Under the pieces are notes generated by a model that had not been told where the DNA came from, did not search any database, and saw nothing but the letters and a program-made list of their open reading frames with translations. A DNA stretch of 41,509 bases from Methanobacteriota archaeon (lineage in GTDB: Archaea > JAADCQ01 > Methanopyri > Methanopyrales > Methanopyraceae): NCBI GenBank assembly GCA_027064305.1, contig JAMOPY010000031.1, positions 1 to 41,509 on the forward strand, written 5' to 3'. This document shows, one piece after another, positions 1 to 9,833 of this stretch; position 1 is the stretch's first letter, and each line of letters starts with the position of its first letter. The position numbers and the translations under genes were made by a program.

Positions 1-22
1 CCGATACCGATCCTGGGGCTGA
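1..22 (+). CDS. Possible 3' tail of an upstream gene
   Basis: A reading frame open from the window edge ends in TGA at 20-22, reading RYRSWG. The next gene starts at a TTG five bases later, the kind of spacing seen throughout this compact region. Only six codons are visible, so this may be chance. Confidence 0.25.
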
Positions 23-26
23 TAGC

Positions 27-764
27 TTGCGCGGTGCCGCCGCTGCGGCGATCGTTGCGCTCCTGCTCGCGGCGCTGATCCCGGCCGAATCGCAGGTGCT
101 GCCCCCGCCCCCTCCCGCACCGCCGGCACCGAGCGCGGGCGAATCATCGGGCGGAGGTGGAGGCGGCGGTAAGGGCGGCGGCGCGGGTCACGCGGCGCCC
201 CCTCCAGCCTCACACCCCGCCCCGGCCCCTCCGAAGCAGGAGCACGGGTCGAAATCCTCGGGCCGGGGCGGGGGAGGACACGGTGGAGGGGGCGCCGCGC
301 ACGGCGGCTCCCACGGGAAGCACTCCGGTGGCGGCGGAGGCGGCGGTAAGGGCGGCGGTGGTCACGGTGGCGGTCACGGCCCGGGGTCGAGCGCCGGGGG
401 AGGCGGAGGTGGCGGCAAGTCCGCCGGTGGCGGTCACGGGGGCGCGTCCGGCGGCTCCGGTGGGAGCGCCGGAGGGATCCTGAGGACGCTGTTCGGTGGT
501 GGCGGCGGCAAGTCCGGTGGCGGCGGTAAGGGCGGCGGAGCGTCCGGCTCGGTGGGGCGCGCGATCAGTCACGCGGTGATCAAGGTGGTGTCGGGCGTGA
601 AGGAGGCGGGCAAGAAGGTGAGTGAGGCCGTGCGACGGGCGGTGCGCGGGCTGAGCCGGATCACGGGGGCGCGTCCGGGCACGGTGGGGTGGATCCTGGC
701 GGCCCTACTGTCGTCGGCCGCGCTGGGCTCCGGACTGTACGCGTGGTTCCGGCGGTACCGCTAA
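27..764 (+). CDS. Gly-rich secreted, C-terminally anchored surface protein
   Basis: The 245-residue product has an Ala/Leu-rich hydrophobic N-terminus (about residues 2-20), read as a signal peptide. A Pro-rich stretch follows, then about 130 residues dominated by Gly with His, Ser and Lys. Runs of five to seven Gly followed by Lys recur at least four times. Near the C-terminus is a Lys/Arg-rich amphipathic part (about 180-215), then a membrane segment beginning GWILAALLSSAALG and a basic tail FRRYR. This suggests a cell-surface protein with the repeat domain outside and the tail inside. The TTG at 27 was chosen because it starts the signal peptide; the frame stays open to the window edge, so a longer form is possible. 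Its stop (TAA, 762-764) overlaps the stop of the opposing gene by two bases. Function is unknown. Confidence 0.75.
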   Translation: MRGAAAAAIVALLLAALIPAESQVLPPPPPAPPAPSAGESSGGGGGGGKGGGAGHAAPPPASHPAPAPPKQEHGSKSSGRGGGGHGGGGAAHGGSHGKHSGGGGGGGKGGGGHGGGHGPGSSAGGGGGGGKSAGGGHGGASGGSGGSAGGILRTLFGGGGGKSGGGGKGGGASGSVGRAISHAVIKVVSGVKEAGKKVSEAVRRAVRGLSRITGARPGTVGWILAALLSSAALGSGLYAWFRRYR

Positions 765-2053
765 TCGCCGGCGAGCTGCTCGGCGCACTCGCGGGCGTGC
801 TCCAGCACCTCCTCCTCGTCCACGGTCGTCACGCGCCCGTTCCTGACCACCGGCTCCCCGCCCACGAGCACGTGCTTGACGTCGGCCCCGGTCGCCGAGT
901 ACACGACGTTCGAGGTCGGGCTGTGGCACGGGTTCATCCTCGGTGAGCTTCCGTCCAGGATGACCAGGTCGGCGGCGTACCCCTCCTCGATCCTCCCGAT
1001 TTTTTCCAGCGAGTACACGCCCTCGGCCCGGCTCGTGGTCATTCTCAGGATCTCCCGGGCCCTCGTCGCGGTCGGGTCGCCGCGATCCACCTTGTGCAGC
1101 AGGGCGGCCAGCTTCATCTCCTCGAGCAGGTCCAGGTTGTTGTTGCTGGCGCATCCGTCGGTGCCGAGCGTGACGGTGGCGCCCCGCTCGAGCAGGTCCG
1201 GGACGGGGCTCACGCCCGAGGCGAGCTTCATGTTGCTGGCCGGGTTGTGGGAGACGATGACCCCGCGGCGGGCGAGCGTGTCGATCTCGTCGTCCGTGAG
1301 CCAGACGCAGTGGGCGGCGATGACGTCATCGCCCAGGAGCCCGAGCTCGTCGAGGTACTCGACGGGTCGGCGCCCCGTTTCCTTCTTCACCTGCCGGACC
1401 TCGTCCCGCGTCTCCGCGACGTGGATCTGAATCCTCACGCCCCACTCGTCCGCGAGTCGCCGGACCTCGCGCAGGAGCTCCTCGGAGCAGGTATAGGGCG
1501 CGTGCGGGCCCAGCGAGACCTCGATCAGGTCCTCCAGCCCGTGGCACTTGCGGTAGATTCGGCGCGTCTCCCGGAGCTCCTCCTCGCGCTTGTCCTCGTC
1601 GCCCAGGTCGATCATGCCGTGCGAGATGACGGCCCGGATGCCGGCCTCGGCGTACGCCTCCGCGACCGCGCCCATGTAGAAGTACATGTCCACGAGGCAG
1701 GTGGTGCCCGACCTCAGCGCCTCCACGGCGGCCAGGGCGGCCCCCCACCGGCACTTCTCCGCGTCCAGCCGCTCCTCCCGGGGCCAGATCTCCTCCTCCA
1801 GCCACCGCATGAGCGGGAGGTCGTCGGCGATCCCGCGGAGGAGGGTCATCGGGCCGTGCGTGTGCGTGTTGATCAGGCCGGGTAGGATCACGTCGCGCTC
1901 GTCGAGGGTGAGCTCGTCCTCCCAGTCCTCGGAGGCCTCCAGCTCCTTCCGGGTGCCCACGAACGCGAACCGGCCGTCCTCGATGAGCAGGCCCGCGTCC
2001 TCGATCGTCTCGTCCGGGGTCAGGAGCACGCCGCCCAGCACGGCCAGCCGCAT
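761..2053 (-). CDS. dadD: 5'-deoxyadenosine / S-adenosylhomocysteine deaminase (amidohydrolase)
   Basis: The 430-residue product is a cytosolic amidohydrolase of the MTA/SAH deaminase family (DadD in methanogens), which deaminates 5'-deoxyadenosine, S-adenosylhomocysteine and methylthioadenosine, by-products of SAM use. Visible metal ligands are HTH at residues 64-66 in the context GLINTHTHGPMTLLRG, the later His in IQIHVAET, the His in IAAHCVWL and the Asp in TLGTDGCASNNN. The substrate motif PHAPYTCS and SHNPASNMKL are also present. The ATG at 2053 gives the usual family N-terminus (MRLAVLGGVLLTPDE). An in-frame upstream extension exists but lies across hisG and was rejected. The gene is divergent from hisG with about 60 bp between starts, containing an AT-rich GGTTAATAG. 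Family assignment is firm; exact substrate preference is not visible. Confidence 0.88.
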   Translation of the reverse strand: MRLAVLGGVLLTPDETIEDAGLLIEDGRFAFVGTRKELEASEDWEDELTLDERDVILPGLINTHTHGPMTLLRGIADDLPLMRWLEEEIWPREERLDAEKCRWGAALAAVEALRSGTTCLVDMYFYMGAVAEAYAEAGIRAVISHGMIDLGDEDKREEELRETRRIYRKCHGLEDLIEVSLGPHAPYTCSEELLREVRRLADEWGVRIQIHVAETRDEVRQVKKETGRRPVEYLDELGLLGDDVIAAHCVWLTDDEIDTLARRGVIVSHNPASNMKLASGVSPVPDLLERGATVTLGTDGCASNNNLDLLEEMKLAALLHKVDRGDPTATRAREILRMTTSRAEGVYSLEKIGRIEEGYAADLVILDGSSPRMNPCHSPTSNVVYSATGADVKHVLVGGEPVVRNGRVTTVDEEEVLEHARECAEQLAGD

Positions 2054-2113
2054 GCGCGCCCGCCCCGGCGAGGTTAATAGCGGCGGGGGCCGCGGCCCCG
2101 CCGGGGTTCCCGG

Positions 2114-2968
2114 ATGATAACCGTAGCGGTGCCGAACAAGGGGCGCCTGCACGAGCCGGCGCTGAACCTCCTGGAGCGGGCGGGGATCCGGGTCGAGGAG
2201 CCGATCGGCCGGCGGTTGAAGGCCGAGACCAGCGACCCCGAGGTCGAGGTCATGTTCGTCCGGGCGGCCGACATCCCGCGGCTGGTGGAGGAGGGCGCGG
2301 CGGAGCTGGGGATCACCGGTCACGACCTGGTCGTGGAGTCCGGGGCCGAGGTCGAGGAGCTGCTGGACCTGCGGTTCGGTCGGGCCAGGATGGTGCTGGC
2401 GGTCCCGGAGGAGTCCGACGTGGAGCGGCCGGAGGACCTGGAGGGGTGCACCGTCGCCACGGAGTTCCCGAACATCGCGCACCGGTACTTCGAGGAGGAG
2501 GTGGGCGTGGAGGTGGAGGTGGTCGAGGTGACGGGGGCCACGGAGGTCATGCCGCGGATCGGGGTGGCGGACGCGATCGTCGACCTGAGCAGCACGGGCA
2601 CGACGCTGCGCGTGAACCGGCTGCGCGTGGTGGACGAGATCCTGCGCACGTCCGCCCGGCTCGTCGCGCACCCGGACGCGGTGGAGGACGAGACGGTGCA
2701 GCGGATTCGGCTCTCGCTGGAGGGCGTGCTCAACGCGGAGGGCAAGAAGCTGATCATGATGAACGTGCCGCGGGACCGGCTGGACGAGTTCCGGGAGCTC
2801 CTTCCCGGCGTGACCGGACCCACCGTCTCGGAGCTGCTGAGCCGGGAGGACATGGTCGAGCTGTACGCGGTGGTGGACGAGGAGGAGGTCTCGAACGTCA
2901 TCCTCGAGGCGAAGCGGCTGGGGGCGGAGGGGATCCTGGTCCTGCCCATCGAGCGGATGATCCCGTAA
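2114..2968 (+). CDS. hisG: ATP phosphoribosyltransferase, long form
   Basis: HisG catalyses the first step of histidine synthesis, joining ATP and PRPP. The 284-residue protein starts ITVAVPNKGRL, the typical N-terminus, and carries the PRPP-binding loop DLSSTGTTLR near residues 157-166. About 75 C-terminal residues (ending VSNVILEAKRLGAEGILVLP) match the regulatory domain of the long, HisZ-independent form, so feedback inhibition by histidine is expected. ATG at 2114 is the natural start. The stop TAA at 2966-2968 directly abuts the stop of hisA on the opposite strand. Confidence 0.95.
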   Translation: MITVAVPNKGRLHEPALNLLERAGIRVEEPIGRRLKAETSDPEVEVMFVRAADIPRLVEEGAAELGITGHDLVVESGAEVEELLDLRFGRARMVLAVPEESDVERPEDLEGCTVATEFPNIAHRYFEEEVGVEVEVVEVTGATEVMPRIGVADAIVDLSSTGTTLRVNRLRVVDEILRTSARLVAHPDAVEDETVQRIRLSLEGVLNAEGKKLIMMNVPRDRLDEFRELLPGVTGPTVSELLSREDMVELYAVVDEEEVSNVILEAKRLGAEGILVLPIERMIP

Positions 2969-3694
2969 TCACCGCTCTATCAGCTCCAGCAGCGCCGTCG
3001 GGTCGATGTGCCCCCGGTACAGGGCCGTGCCGAGCACCACCCCGTGCGCCCCGGCCTCCCGGACCGTCTTCACGTCCTCGATCGTGGACACGCCCCCCGA
3101 GTAGAGCACGGGGCGCTCCGTGAGCTCCGTGACCTTCCGCACCAGCCCCTCGTCGATCCCGCGCTCCCGACCCTCCCGGTGCACGGCCGTGACCAGGAAC
3201 CCGTCCACCCGCCCCTCGAACCGCTCGACGGCCTCCTCCAGGCCGACCCCGGTCTCCTCCTTCCAGCCCCGGACGAGCACCTGGTGCTCCTCGTTCACGT
3301 CCAGCGCTACGAACGCCTCGACCCCGTGCTCGCGGCACACGTCCAGGATCTCCTCGAACTCCTCCTCGTCGGTGAAGGCCACGGTGCCCAGGATCAGCCG
3401 GTCGGCCCCCAGCCCGGCGAGCTCCTCGGCGCGCTCGGCGGACCGGATCCCTCCCCCGACCTGCACCCCGGCATCGACCTCCTCGCAGATCCTCCCGATG
3501 ACCTCCGAGTTGTCCCCCTCACCCCGCGCCGCGTCGATGTCGACCACGTGGATCCAGGGGAAGAACTCGGCCCACTGGCGCGCGGTCTCCACGGGATCGT
3601 CCGACTCGAACTTGACCCTGCTCGGGTCACCGCCCTCCAGCTGGACGCACTTGCCCCCTAACACGTCGACGGAGGGGATCACGACGAAGGTCAC
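2969..3694 (-). CDS. hisA: ProFAR isomerase (histidine biosynthesis)
   Basis: HisA is the (beta/alpha)8-barrel isomerase that opens the ribose of ProFAR in the fourth step of histidine synthesis. The 241-residue product has the N-terminal catalytic Asp at residue 10 (VVIPSVDVLGGKCVQL), the second catalytic Asp at 132 (FVALDVN) and the phosphate-binding Gly motifs VGGGIRS and LYSGGVS. The length is normal. The start is GTG at 3694, 12 bases after the guaAB stop on the same strand, so the two are probably co-transcribed. It faces hisG tail-to-tail. Confidence 0.95.
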   Translation of the reverse strand: MTFVVIPSVDVLGGKCVQLEGGDPSRVKFESDDPVETARQWAEFFPWIHVVDIDAARGEGDNSEVIGRICEEVDAGVQVGGGIRSAERAEELAGLGADRLILGTVAFTDEEEFEEILDVCREHGVEAFVALDVNEEHQVLVRGWKEETGVGLEEAVERFEGRVDGFLVTAVHREGRERGIDEGLVRKVTELTERPVLYSGGVSTIEDVKTVREAGAHGVVLGTALYRGHIDPTALLELIER

Positions 3695-3706
3695 GGGTCC
3701 GCCCCC

Positions 3707-4651
3707 TCACTCGAACTCGATCGTCGCGGGCGGCTTGGGCGTGAGGTCGAACAGCACCCGGGTCACGTCGGGCACCTCGCTCGTGATCCGATCCTGGATC
3801 CGCCGGAGCACCTCCCACGGGACCTCCGGCACGTCCGCGATCATGGCGTCGATCGACTCGACGATCCGCACCGCGACCACCCATCCGTAGTCCCGCTGGT
3901 CCCCCTTCACCCCCGTCGCCTTGCAGTCCAGGAGCGCGGCGAACGCCTGCCAGGGCCGCTCCATCTTCCCCTCCTCCACCGCCCGCTCCACCTCCTCCTC
4001 CACGATCGCGTTCGCCTCCCGCACGATCTCCACCTTCTCCGGCGTGACCTCACCCAGCACCCGCACCGCCAGGCCCGGACCCGGGAAGGGCATCCGCTCC
4101 ACGATCTCCTCCGGGATCCCCAGGTACCGGGCCACCTCCCGCACCTCGTCCTTGTACAGGTCTCGCAGCGGTTCCACCACGTCCAGCTCCAGCCGCTCGG
4201 GCAGCCCGCCCACGTTGTGGTGCGACTTGATCCCCCGCTCCGACTCGATCACGTCCGGGGCGATGGTCCCCTGCACCAGGACCTCCGCCCCCTCCTCCCG
4301 CGCGACCCGCTCGAACACCTCGATGAACTTCTCACCGATGATCCGCCGCTTCTCCTCCGGGTCCGTGACCCCGCGCAGCGCCTCGAAGAACTCGTCCGCC
4401 GCCTCCACGAACCGAAGGTTCAGCCCCAGCTCCTCCTCGAGCACCCGACGCACCCGCTCCGGCTCACCCTTCCTCATGAACCCGTGGTCCACGAACACGC
4501 ACACCAGGTTCTCGCCGACCGCCCGGTGGGCCAGCACCGCGGCCGTGGTGCTGTCCACGCCCCCGGAGACCGCGATGATGGCCTTTCGGTCCCCGATCTC
4601 CCTCCGCAGCCGCTCCACGGCCTCCTCCACAAACTCCTTCGGGTCGAACAT
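3707..4651 (-). CDS. guaAB: GMP synthase, ATP-pyrophosphatase subunit B
   Basis: This is the synthetase half of the split archaeal GMP synthase, converting XMP to GMP with ammonia supplied by a separate glutaminase subunit that is not in this window. The 314-residue protein shows the PP-loop SGGVDST at residues 29-35, [23 protein letters not shown], the [12 protein letters not shown] motif and the C-terminal dimerisation part ending PPATIEFE. It lacks the glutamine amidotransferase domain found in bacterial GuaA. The ATG at 4651 (MFDPKEF) was preferred over a GTG at 4768 that would run antisense to the divergent gene. It is followed by hisA. Confidence 0.93.
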   Translation of the reverse strand: MFDPKEFVEEAVERLRREIGDRKAIIAVSGGVDSTTAAVLAHRAVGENLVCVFVDHGFMRKGEPERVRRVLEEELGLNLRFVEAADEFFEALRGVTDPEEKRRIIGEKFIEVFERVAREEGAEVLVQGTIAPDVIESERGIKSHHNVGGLPERLELDVVEPLRDLYKDEVREVARYLGIPEEIVERMPFPGPGLAVRVLGEVTPEKVEIVREANAIVEEEVERAVEEGKMERPWQAFAALLDCKATGVKGDQRDYGWVVAVRIVESIDAMIADVPEVPWEVLRRIQDRITSEVPDVTRVLFDLTPKPPATIEFE

Positions 4652-4673
4652 CGACCGTCCCCCCGGGGCGTCC

Positions 4674-6145
<1,472 letters not shown>

Positions 6146-6149
6146 GGCC

Positions 6150-7061
6150 ATGGCCTGGACGCGGAGGGTCCTGGAGGACTGCCTCGGGGTGGGGAGGGAC
6201 GAGCGGCTGCTGGTGCTGACGGACCCGGGGATGGAGGGGCTGGCCCGGGAGCTGTTCGAGGCGGCGCGGTGCGACAGCTCGCTGATGGTCGTCGAGCCCC
6301 GGGAGCGGCACGGGGAGGAACCGCCCGAGCCCGCCGCGGCGGCCATGCGGGCGGCGGACGCGGTCGTCGCGCTCACCTCGTGGTCGATCTCGCACACGCG
6401 GGCGCGGGAGCGGGCGTGCCGGGCCGGGGCCCGGGTGGCCTCGATGCCCGGGGCGACCCGGGAGACGCTGGAGCGGGCCGTGGACGTGGACTACGGGGAC
6501 CTGCGGCGGCGGGCGCGCGAGCTCGCGGAGCGGCTCACCGAGGCCGAGGAGGCCGTGCTGATCACCGGAGACGGGGCCCGGCTGCGCCTGGACCTGTCCG
6601 GCCGGGAGGGGATCCCGGACGACGGGGACCTGCGCGAGCCGGGATCCTTCGGGAACCTGCCGGCGGGCGAGGCCTTCATCGCCCCGGTCGAGGGCTCGGC
6701 CGAGGGCGAGCTCGTGATCGACGGGAGCGTGGCCCCGGACGGGCGCCTGGACGGGCCCCTCCGGCTCCGGATCCGGGAGGGGAGGATCGTCGACGCCGAC
6801 GGTCCCGGGGACCTGGAGTTCCTGCGGCTGGTCAGGGAGGCCGAGGGCGGGGACGTGGTCTGCGAGCTGGGCGTCGGGGTGAATCCCGGCGCCAAACTGT
6901 GTGGAAACCCGTTAGAGGACGAAAAAGCTTTAGGAACCGTGCACGTGGGCTTCGGCGACAACAGCACGTTCGGTGGCGAGAACGCGTCCGAGGTGCACCT
7001 GGACGCGGTGATCGTGCGTCACCGGCTGTACCTGGACGGGGAGAGGGTCTCGCCCCCGTGA
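6150..7061 (+). CDS. M29-family (thermophilic aminopeptidase-like) metallopeptidase
   Basis: The 303-residue protein resembles the C-terminal catalytic part of M29 aminopeptidases: GEAFIAPVEGSAEGELVIDGS, then CELGVGVNPGAKLCGN with a candidate metal-ligand Glu, then HVGFGDNSTFGG and SEVHLDAVI with candidate ligand His and Asp residues. It is shorter than classical M29 enzymes of about 400 residues, mainly in the N-terminal domain. The starting ATG at 6150 follows ribC by four bases. A related possibility is a non-peptidase hydrolase or dioxygenase-like member of the same fold, as the family is broad. It lies in a plus-strand run with ribC, gatC and the marker-16 gene. Confidence 0.8.
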   Translation: MAWTRRVLEDCLGVGRDERLLVLTDPGMEGLARELFEAARCDSSLMVVEPRERHGEEPPEPAAAAMRAADAVVALTSWSISHTRARERACRAGARVASMPGATRETLERAVDVDYGDLRRRARELAERLTEAEEAVLITGDGARLRLDLSGREGIPDDGDLREPGSFGNLPAGEAFIAPVEGSAEGELVIDGSVAPDGRLDGPLRLRIREGRIVDADGPGDLEFLRLVREAEGGDVVCELGVGVNPGAKLCGNPLEDEKALGTVHVGFGDNSTFGGENASEVHLDAVIVRHRLYLDGERVSPP

Positions 7062-7077
7062 CGGGGGTCGTCCGGGC

Positions 7078-7380
7078 TTGGACCGGGAGGAGCTGCGCCG
7101 CCTGCTCGAGCTCGACACGTACCTCTCCCTGGCCTCCGAGCGGGACGACCTCGACGTGCTGGAGGTGCTGGAGGAGACCATGCTGCTCCTGGACGAGTTC
7201 GCGGAGCGCCTGAAGGAGGTGGACGTGGACGAGAAAACCCCGCTGATCGTGGACGAGCCCCGGGAGTTCCGGGAGGACGAGCCGGAGCGCGACCCGGAGT
7301 ACCGCGAGAAGATGCTCGAGAACGCGCCCAAGTCCGAGGACGGGTACGTCGTCGCCGAGCGCGCGCACTGGCTTCGGTAG
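7078..7380 (+). CDS. gatC: Glu-tRNA(Gln)/Asp-tRNA(Asn) amidotransferase subunit C
   Basis: This is a 100-residue, strongly acidic helical protein. The second half follows the GatC pattern: a helix ending ERLKEVDV, a central extended Pro-containing stretch (TPLIVDEP), then REDEP and the conserved end ENAPKSEDGYVVAERA, which wraps around GatA in known complexes. GatC stabilises the GatAB amidotransferase that makes Gln-tRNA and/or Asn-tRNA. The start is TTG at 7078, 16 bases after the preceding stop. GatA and GatB are not in the window. The assignment rests on pattern only. Confidence 0.75.
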   Translation: MDREELRRLLELDTYLSLASERDDLDVLEVLEETMLLLDEFAERLKEVDVDEKTPLIVDEPREFREDEPERDPEYREKMLENAPKSEDGYVVAERAHWLR

Positions 7381-7390
7381 GGGCCGCCCC

Positions 7391-8539
7391 GTGCCCACCG
7401 TCGTCCCCATCGACGAGTTCTGGGACCTGACCGAGGGCGAGCGCCGCGAGGTGGACGCCGTCACCTGCGCCACCGTCGGCCTCATGAGCGGGGTCTACGG
7501 GATCCTCTCCTTCCGCGTGACCGACCCGGGCGAGGTCCGCCGGTTCCGGGAGGTCGAGCTCGAGGGGATCCGCGTTCCCGTCGGTCCCTGCCCCAACGAG
7601 CGCCTGGGACTGGTCGAGTGCCTGGTCCCCGCGACCCTGCGGGGCAGGATCTCCGGGGCCGAGCTCCTCCGACGGATCGCGGCCGGCCGGGAGTTCCACG
7701 CGGTGGCCGTGGCGGACGACGGGACCGAGCACGAGGTCACCGTCGGTCCCGAGGACCTCGACCGCGCGCTCCTGGCCTCCACCCGCACCTGCTTCCGCAA
7801 CTACACGGCCTTCATCCACGACGGCCCCGAGCCCGAGCGGACCATCTTCGCCCCGAGGCCCCTGCGCCCCGGGGAGGCCGCGTTCAGCGGGTGCGGGGGC
7901 TACAACCCGCTGGAGCACGACCCCCGCCTCCGGCTGCACCGACCGGGCCGACGCGTACTCTTCTGCGGCGCCCCCGCCGTGATCACCGGGACCGGGACCC
8001 GAAGCACCCCCGACCGCCCCAACCTGACCCTCCACGCGGACCTTCGCGAGTGCGACCCGCGGTTCATGGGCGAGTACCGGACGGCGGCCGGGCCGGAGAA
8101 CATCGCGGGCGTGGCCTCGGCGATCGCGGTCACGGAGGAGACGCTCGAGTGGCTGGACCGCCGGCACGAGGACGCGGAGCTCCCCGTGGTCCGCCTCTCG
8201 GACCGCCGCCCCGTGGGCTCGGCCCGGTACTCGGACGTCTGGGTGCAGGAGCGGGTGGAGTGGGACCCGTCCCGGTGCGAGAACTGCGACCCGTGCGCCC
8301 TGGAGGAGCGCTGCCCTTACCCGTACTCGGACGTGCGGTCCGGGGACTGCTTCCACTGCGGGTACTGCGCGGAGTTCTGCCCCGCGGTCCGGGTCCGGAG
8401 GGGCGAGCTCGAGGTGGGCGGGGAGCGGTACCGGGTCGTGGCCCGGGAGTCCTCCGCCCACCTGGCCCGGGAGCTCATGCGGGAGGCCGCCGCGGCCGCC
8501 GAGGAGGGGCGAATAGACCTTTTAACGCCCGGCCGATGA
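7391..8539 (+). CDS. HcyBio/DUF39 protein with ferredoxin-like domain (methanogenesis marker 16 type)
   Basis: The 382-residue product combines an N-terminal DUF39/HcyBio-like region (about 1-270; note VDAVTCATVGLMSG, FSGCGGYNPLEHDPR and ITGTGTRSTPDRPNLTL) with a C-terminal iron-sulfur part. The latter shows Cys clusters CENCDPCALEERC (about 295-307) and CFHCGYCAEFCP (about 320-331). This two-part design fits the family called methanogenesis marker protein 16 and enzymes implicated in homocysteine formation from aspartate semialdehyde and sulfide. The GTG start at 7391 is ten bases after gatC. Function within methanogenesis is not established; the link to sulfur assimilation is known only for relatives. 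The nearby YedF-like gene also points to sulfur or selenium handling. Confidence 0.82.
   Translation: MPTVVPIDEFWDLTEGERREVDAVTCATVGLMSGVYGILSFRVTDPGEVRRFREVELEGIRVPVGPCPNERLGLVECLVPATLRGRISGAELLRRIAAGREFHAVAVADDGTEHEVTVGPEDLDRALLASTRTCFRNYTAFIHDGPEPERTIFAPRPLRPGEAAFSGCGGYNPLEHDPRLRLHRPGRRVLFCGAPAVITGTGTRSTPDRPNLTLHADLRECDPRFMGEYRTAAGPENIAGVASAIAVTEETLEWLDRRHEDAELPVVRLSDRRPVGSARYSDVWVQERVEWDPSRCENCDPCALEERCPYPYSDVRSGDCFHCGYCAEFCPAVRVRRGELEVGGERYRVVARESSAHLARELMREAAAAAEEGRIDLLTPGR
8516..8526 (+). promoter_or_regulatory. Possible TATA element before the yedF leader
   Basis: GACCTTTTAAC near the end of the marker-16 gene resembles an archaeal TATA box. Transcription would start near 8550, leaving a leader of close to 290 bases before the GTG at 8836. 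No other element in the gap is as clear. Confidence 0.3.
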
Positions 8540-8835
8540 GGACTCTTGCCCGGCCCTGAGCGGTGAAGAGTGCGGCGCCGACCGAGGCCGTCACGCTCAC
8601 CACCCGGGGGACGGGCGCGAGCCGGCGACCGCCGCCGATGAGCGCCCGGTACGGCGCCCCGGCACAGCCCCGGCGGGCCCCCTCGACGCCGCGCCGCGTC
8701 GGGATGAGAGGGGGTCCCACGGACCGGGGACACCGGTTCTTTCACGACGAAAACACCGCGGTCAATTCCCATAAACGACCGATCGACTGTTCCCGACTGA
8801 CCGACAATCACGAACAATCGCGGGGGAGGACCCGG
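8540..8835. other. Gap of about 300 bp with an AT-richer 3' half
   Basis: No convincing gene. The in-frame extension of the next gene upstream through this gap gives an Ala/Thr/Arg-rich sequence unlike the acidic proteins around it. The last 90 bases (about 8740-8830) are noticeably richer in A/T and contain several ACCGA/CGACCG repeats. A long leader or small RNA is possible but not shown. Confidence 0.4.
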
Positions 8836-9471
8836 GTGAAGCCCGACCGGACGGTGGACGCCCGCGGCGCCGCCTGCCCCGGCCCCGCCGTGATGGTCGC
8901 CCAGGAGCTGGACGAGATGGAACCGGGCCAGGTGCTCGAGGCGCTGGTGGACTCGAAGAGCGTCGCGGAGGACGTGGCCGAGACCGCGCGCGAGAAGGGT
9001 CACGAGGTCCTGAGCGTGGAGGAGTCCGACGACGGCGTGCGCCTCCTGATCCGGGTGTCCGGGGAGGAGTCCGAGGGGGAGGAAGCGCCCGCCCAACCGG
9101 CCCGGATCGACACCGTCATGATCGTCCAGAGCACCGGGACCGCCAACCCGGAGCGGGCGTACGCCACGTTCCTGATCCCCGAGGCCGCGCTCGCCATGGA
9201 CCTCAACGTGATCATCTTCGGGATCATGGACGGGGTCACGGTGCTCGTCGAACGGGAGGCGGAGAGGGTGCGCCACCCGGAGTTCCCGCCCCTGATCGAG
9301 AAGGCGGCCGAGCTCCTGGACCGGGAGAGCGTCGAGGCTTACGCCTGCGAGCTGAGCCTGGAGGCGCGCGGGATCGACCCGGAGGATCTCATGGACGGGG
9401 TGCGAGTGGCCGGGGCTCCCAAGTTCCTGAGCCTCATCACCGACCCGGGTGTGAGGCCGGTTTGGCTATGA
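8836..9471 (+). CDS. yedF: YedF-like TusA-DsrE fusion, selenium/sulfur metabolism
   Basis: Residues 1-80 form a TusA/SirA-like domain with the characteristic CPxP: VDARGAACPGPAVMVAQEL, Cys at residue 14 if GTG 8836 is the start. After an acidic linker (about 82-92), residues 95-211 resemble a DsrE domain (VMIVQSTGTANPERAYATF, then IFGIMDGVTVLV). This order is that of YedF, tied to selenium metabolism in selD-containing genomes, and Methanopyrus relatives use selenocysteine. The likely role is carrying persulfide or selenium on Cys14. GTG 8836 was chosen because it sits right before the TusA motif and is preceded by GGGGGAGG. It overlaps the next gene by ATGA, so both are probably translated together. 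Confidence 0.8.
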   Translation: MKPDRTVDARGAACPGPAVMVAQELDEMEPGQVLEALVDSKSVAEDVAETAREKGHEVLSVEESDDGVRLLIRVSGEESEGEEAPAQPARIDTVMIVQSTGTANPERAYATFLIPEAALAMDLNVIIFGIMDGVTVLVEREAERVRHPEFPPLIEKAAELLDRESVEAYACELSLEARGIDPEDLMDGVRVAGAPKFLSLITDPGVRPVWL

Positions 9472-9785
9472 TCCACGCCGTCATCGCCGGGCTCTCGGCG
9501 GGCGTGGCGCTGGAGTTCGCCCTCCCGGCGATGGTCCGCCGATGCCCGTGGATGTGGCTCTCCGTCGCCGCCGGCGCGGCCGCCACCCTCCTTTGCCCGC
9601 TGCACGCGGTGCGACCGGAGCTCGGGACCGCGGGGGCCGCGGCCGGGCTGCTCACGGGGGTCTCGGCGCTGGCGGTCCGGGTGAGCGAGCTGAGGTCCGG
9701 ACAGCTGGGGTCCCTGGGGTTCTCCCTCCGCGGGGTCGCCCCGTACACGCTGCTCATCTCCCTCGGCACCTACGCCCTCCTCTAG
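9468..9785 (+). CDS. Small integral membrane protein coupled to yedF
   Basis: The 105-residue product is almost entirely hydrophobic, with about three to four membrane segments: around 1-20, 26-46, 50-70 and 83-103 (GVAPYTLLISLGTYALL). The ATG at 9468 overlaps the yedF stop (ATGA), which decides the start over a TTG at 9462. I do not recognise a family. Genes for small membrane proteins beside TusA-like carriers are sometimes transporters of sulfur compounds (YeeE/YedE), but those are much larger, so this is only a contextual thought. Confidence 0.75.
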   Translation: MIHAVIAGLSAGVALEFALPAMVRRCPWMWLSVAAGAAATLLCPLHAVRPELGTAGAAAGLLTGVSALAVRVSELRSGQLGSLGFSLRGVAPYTLLISLGTYALL

Positions 9786-9833
9786 CGCCCAACCTACTTA
9801 CCCGAGCCGGCCGACGGGTCGAGCGGGGCCGGG

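Noticed and set aside
2054-2671. Upstream extension of the deaminase gene
   Set aside because: The extension is antisense to hisG and gives an Arg/His/Pro-rich sequence; ATG 2053 fits the family N-terminus.
8534-8590. C/D-box guide RNA near the marker-16 stop
   Set aside because: GATGAGGA, CTGA and GTGAAGA appear in order, but the boxes are imperfect, the guide distances are short and no terminal stem is evident.
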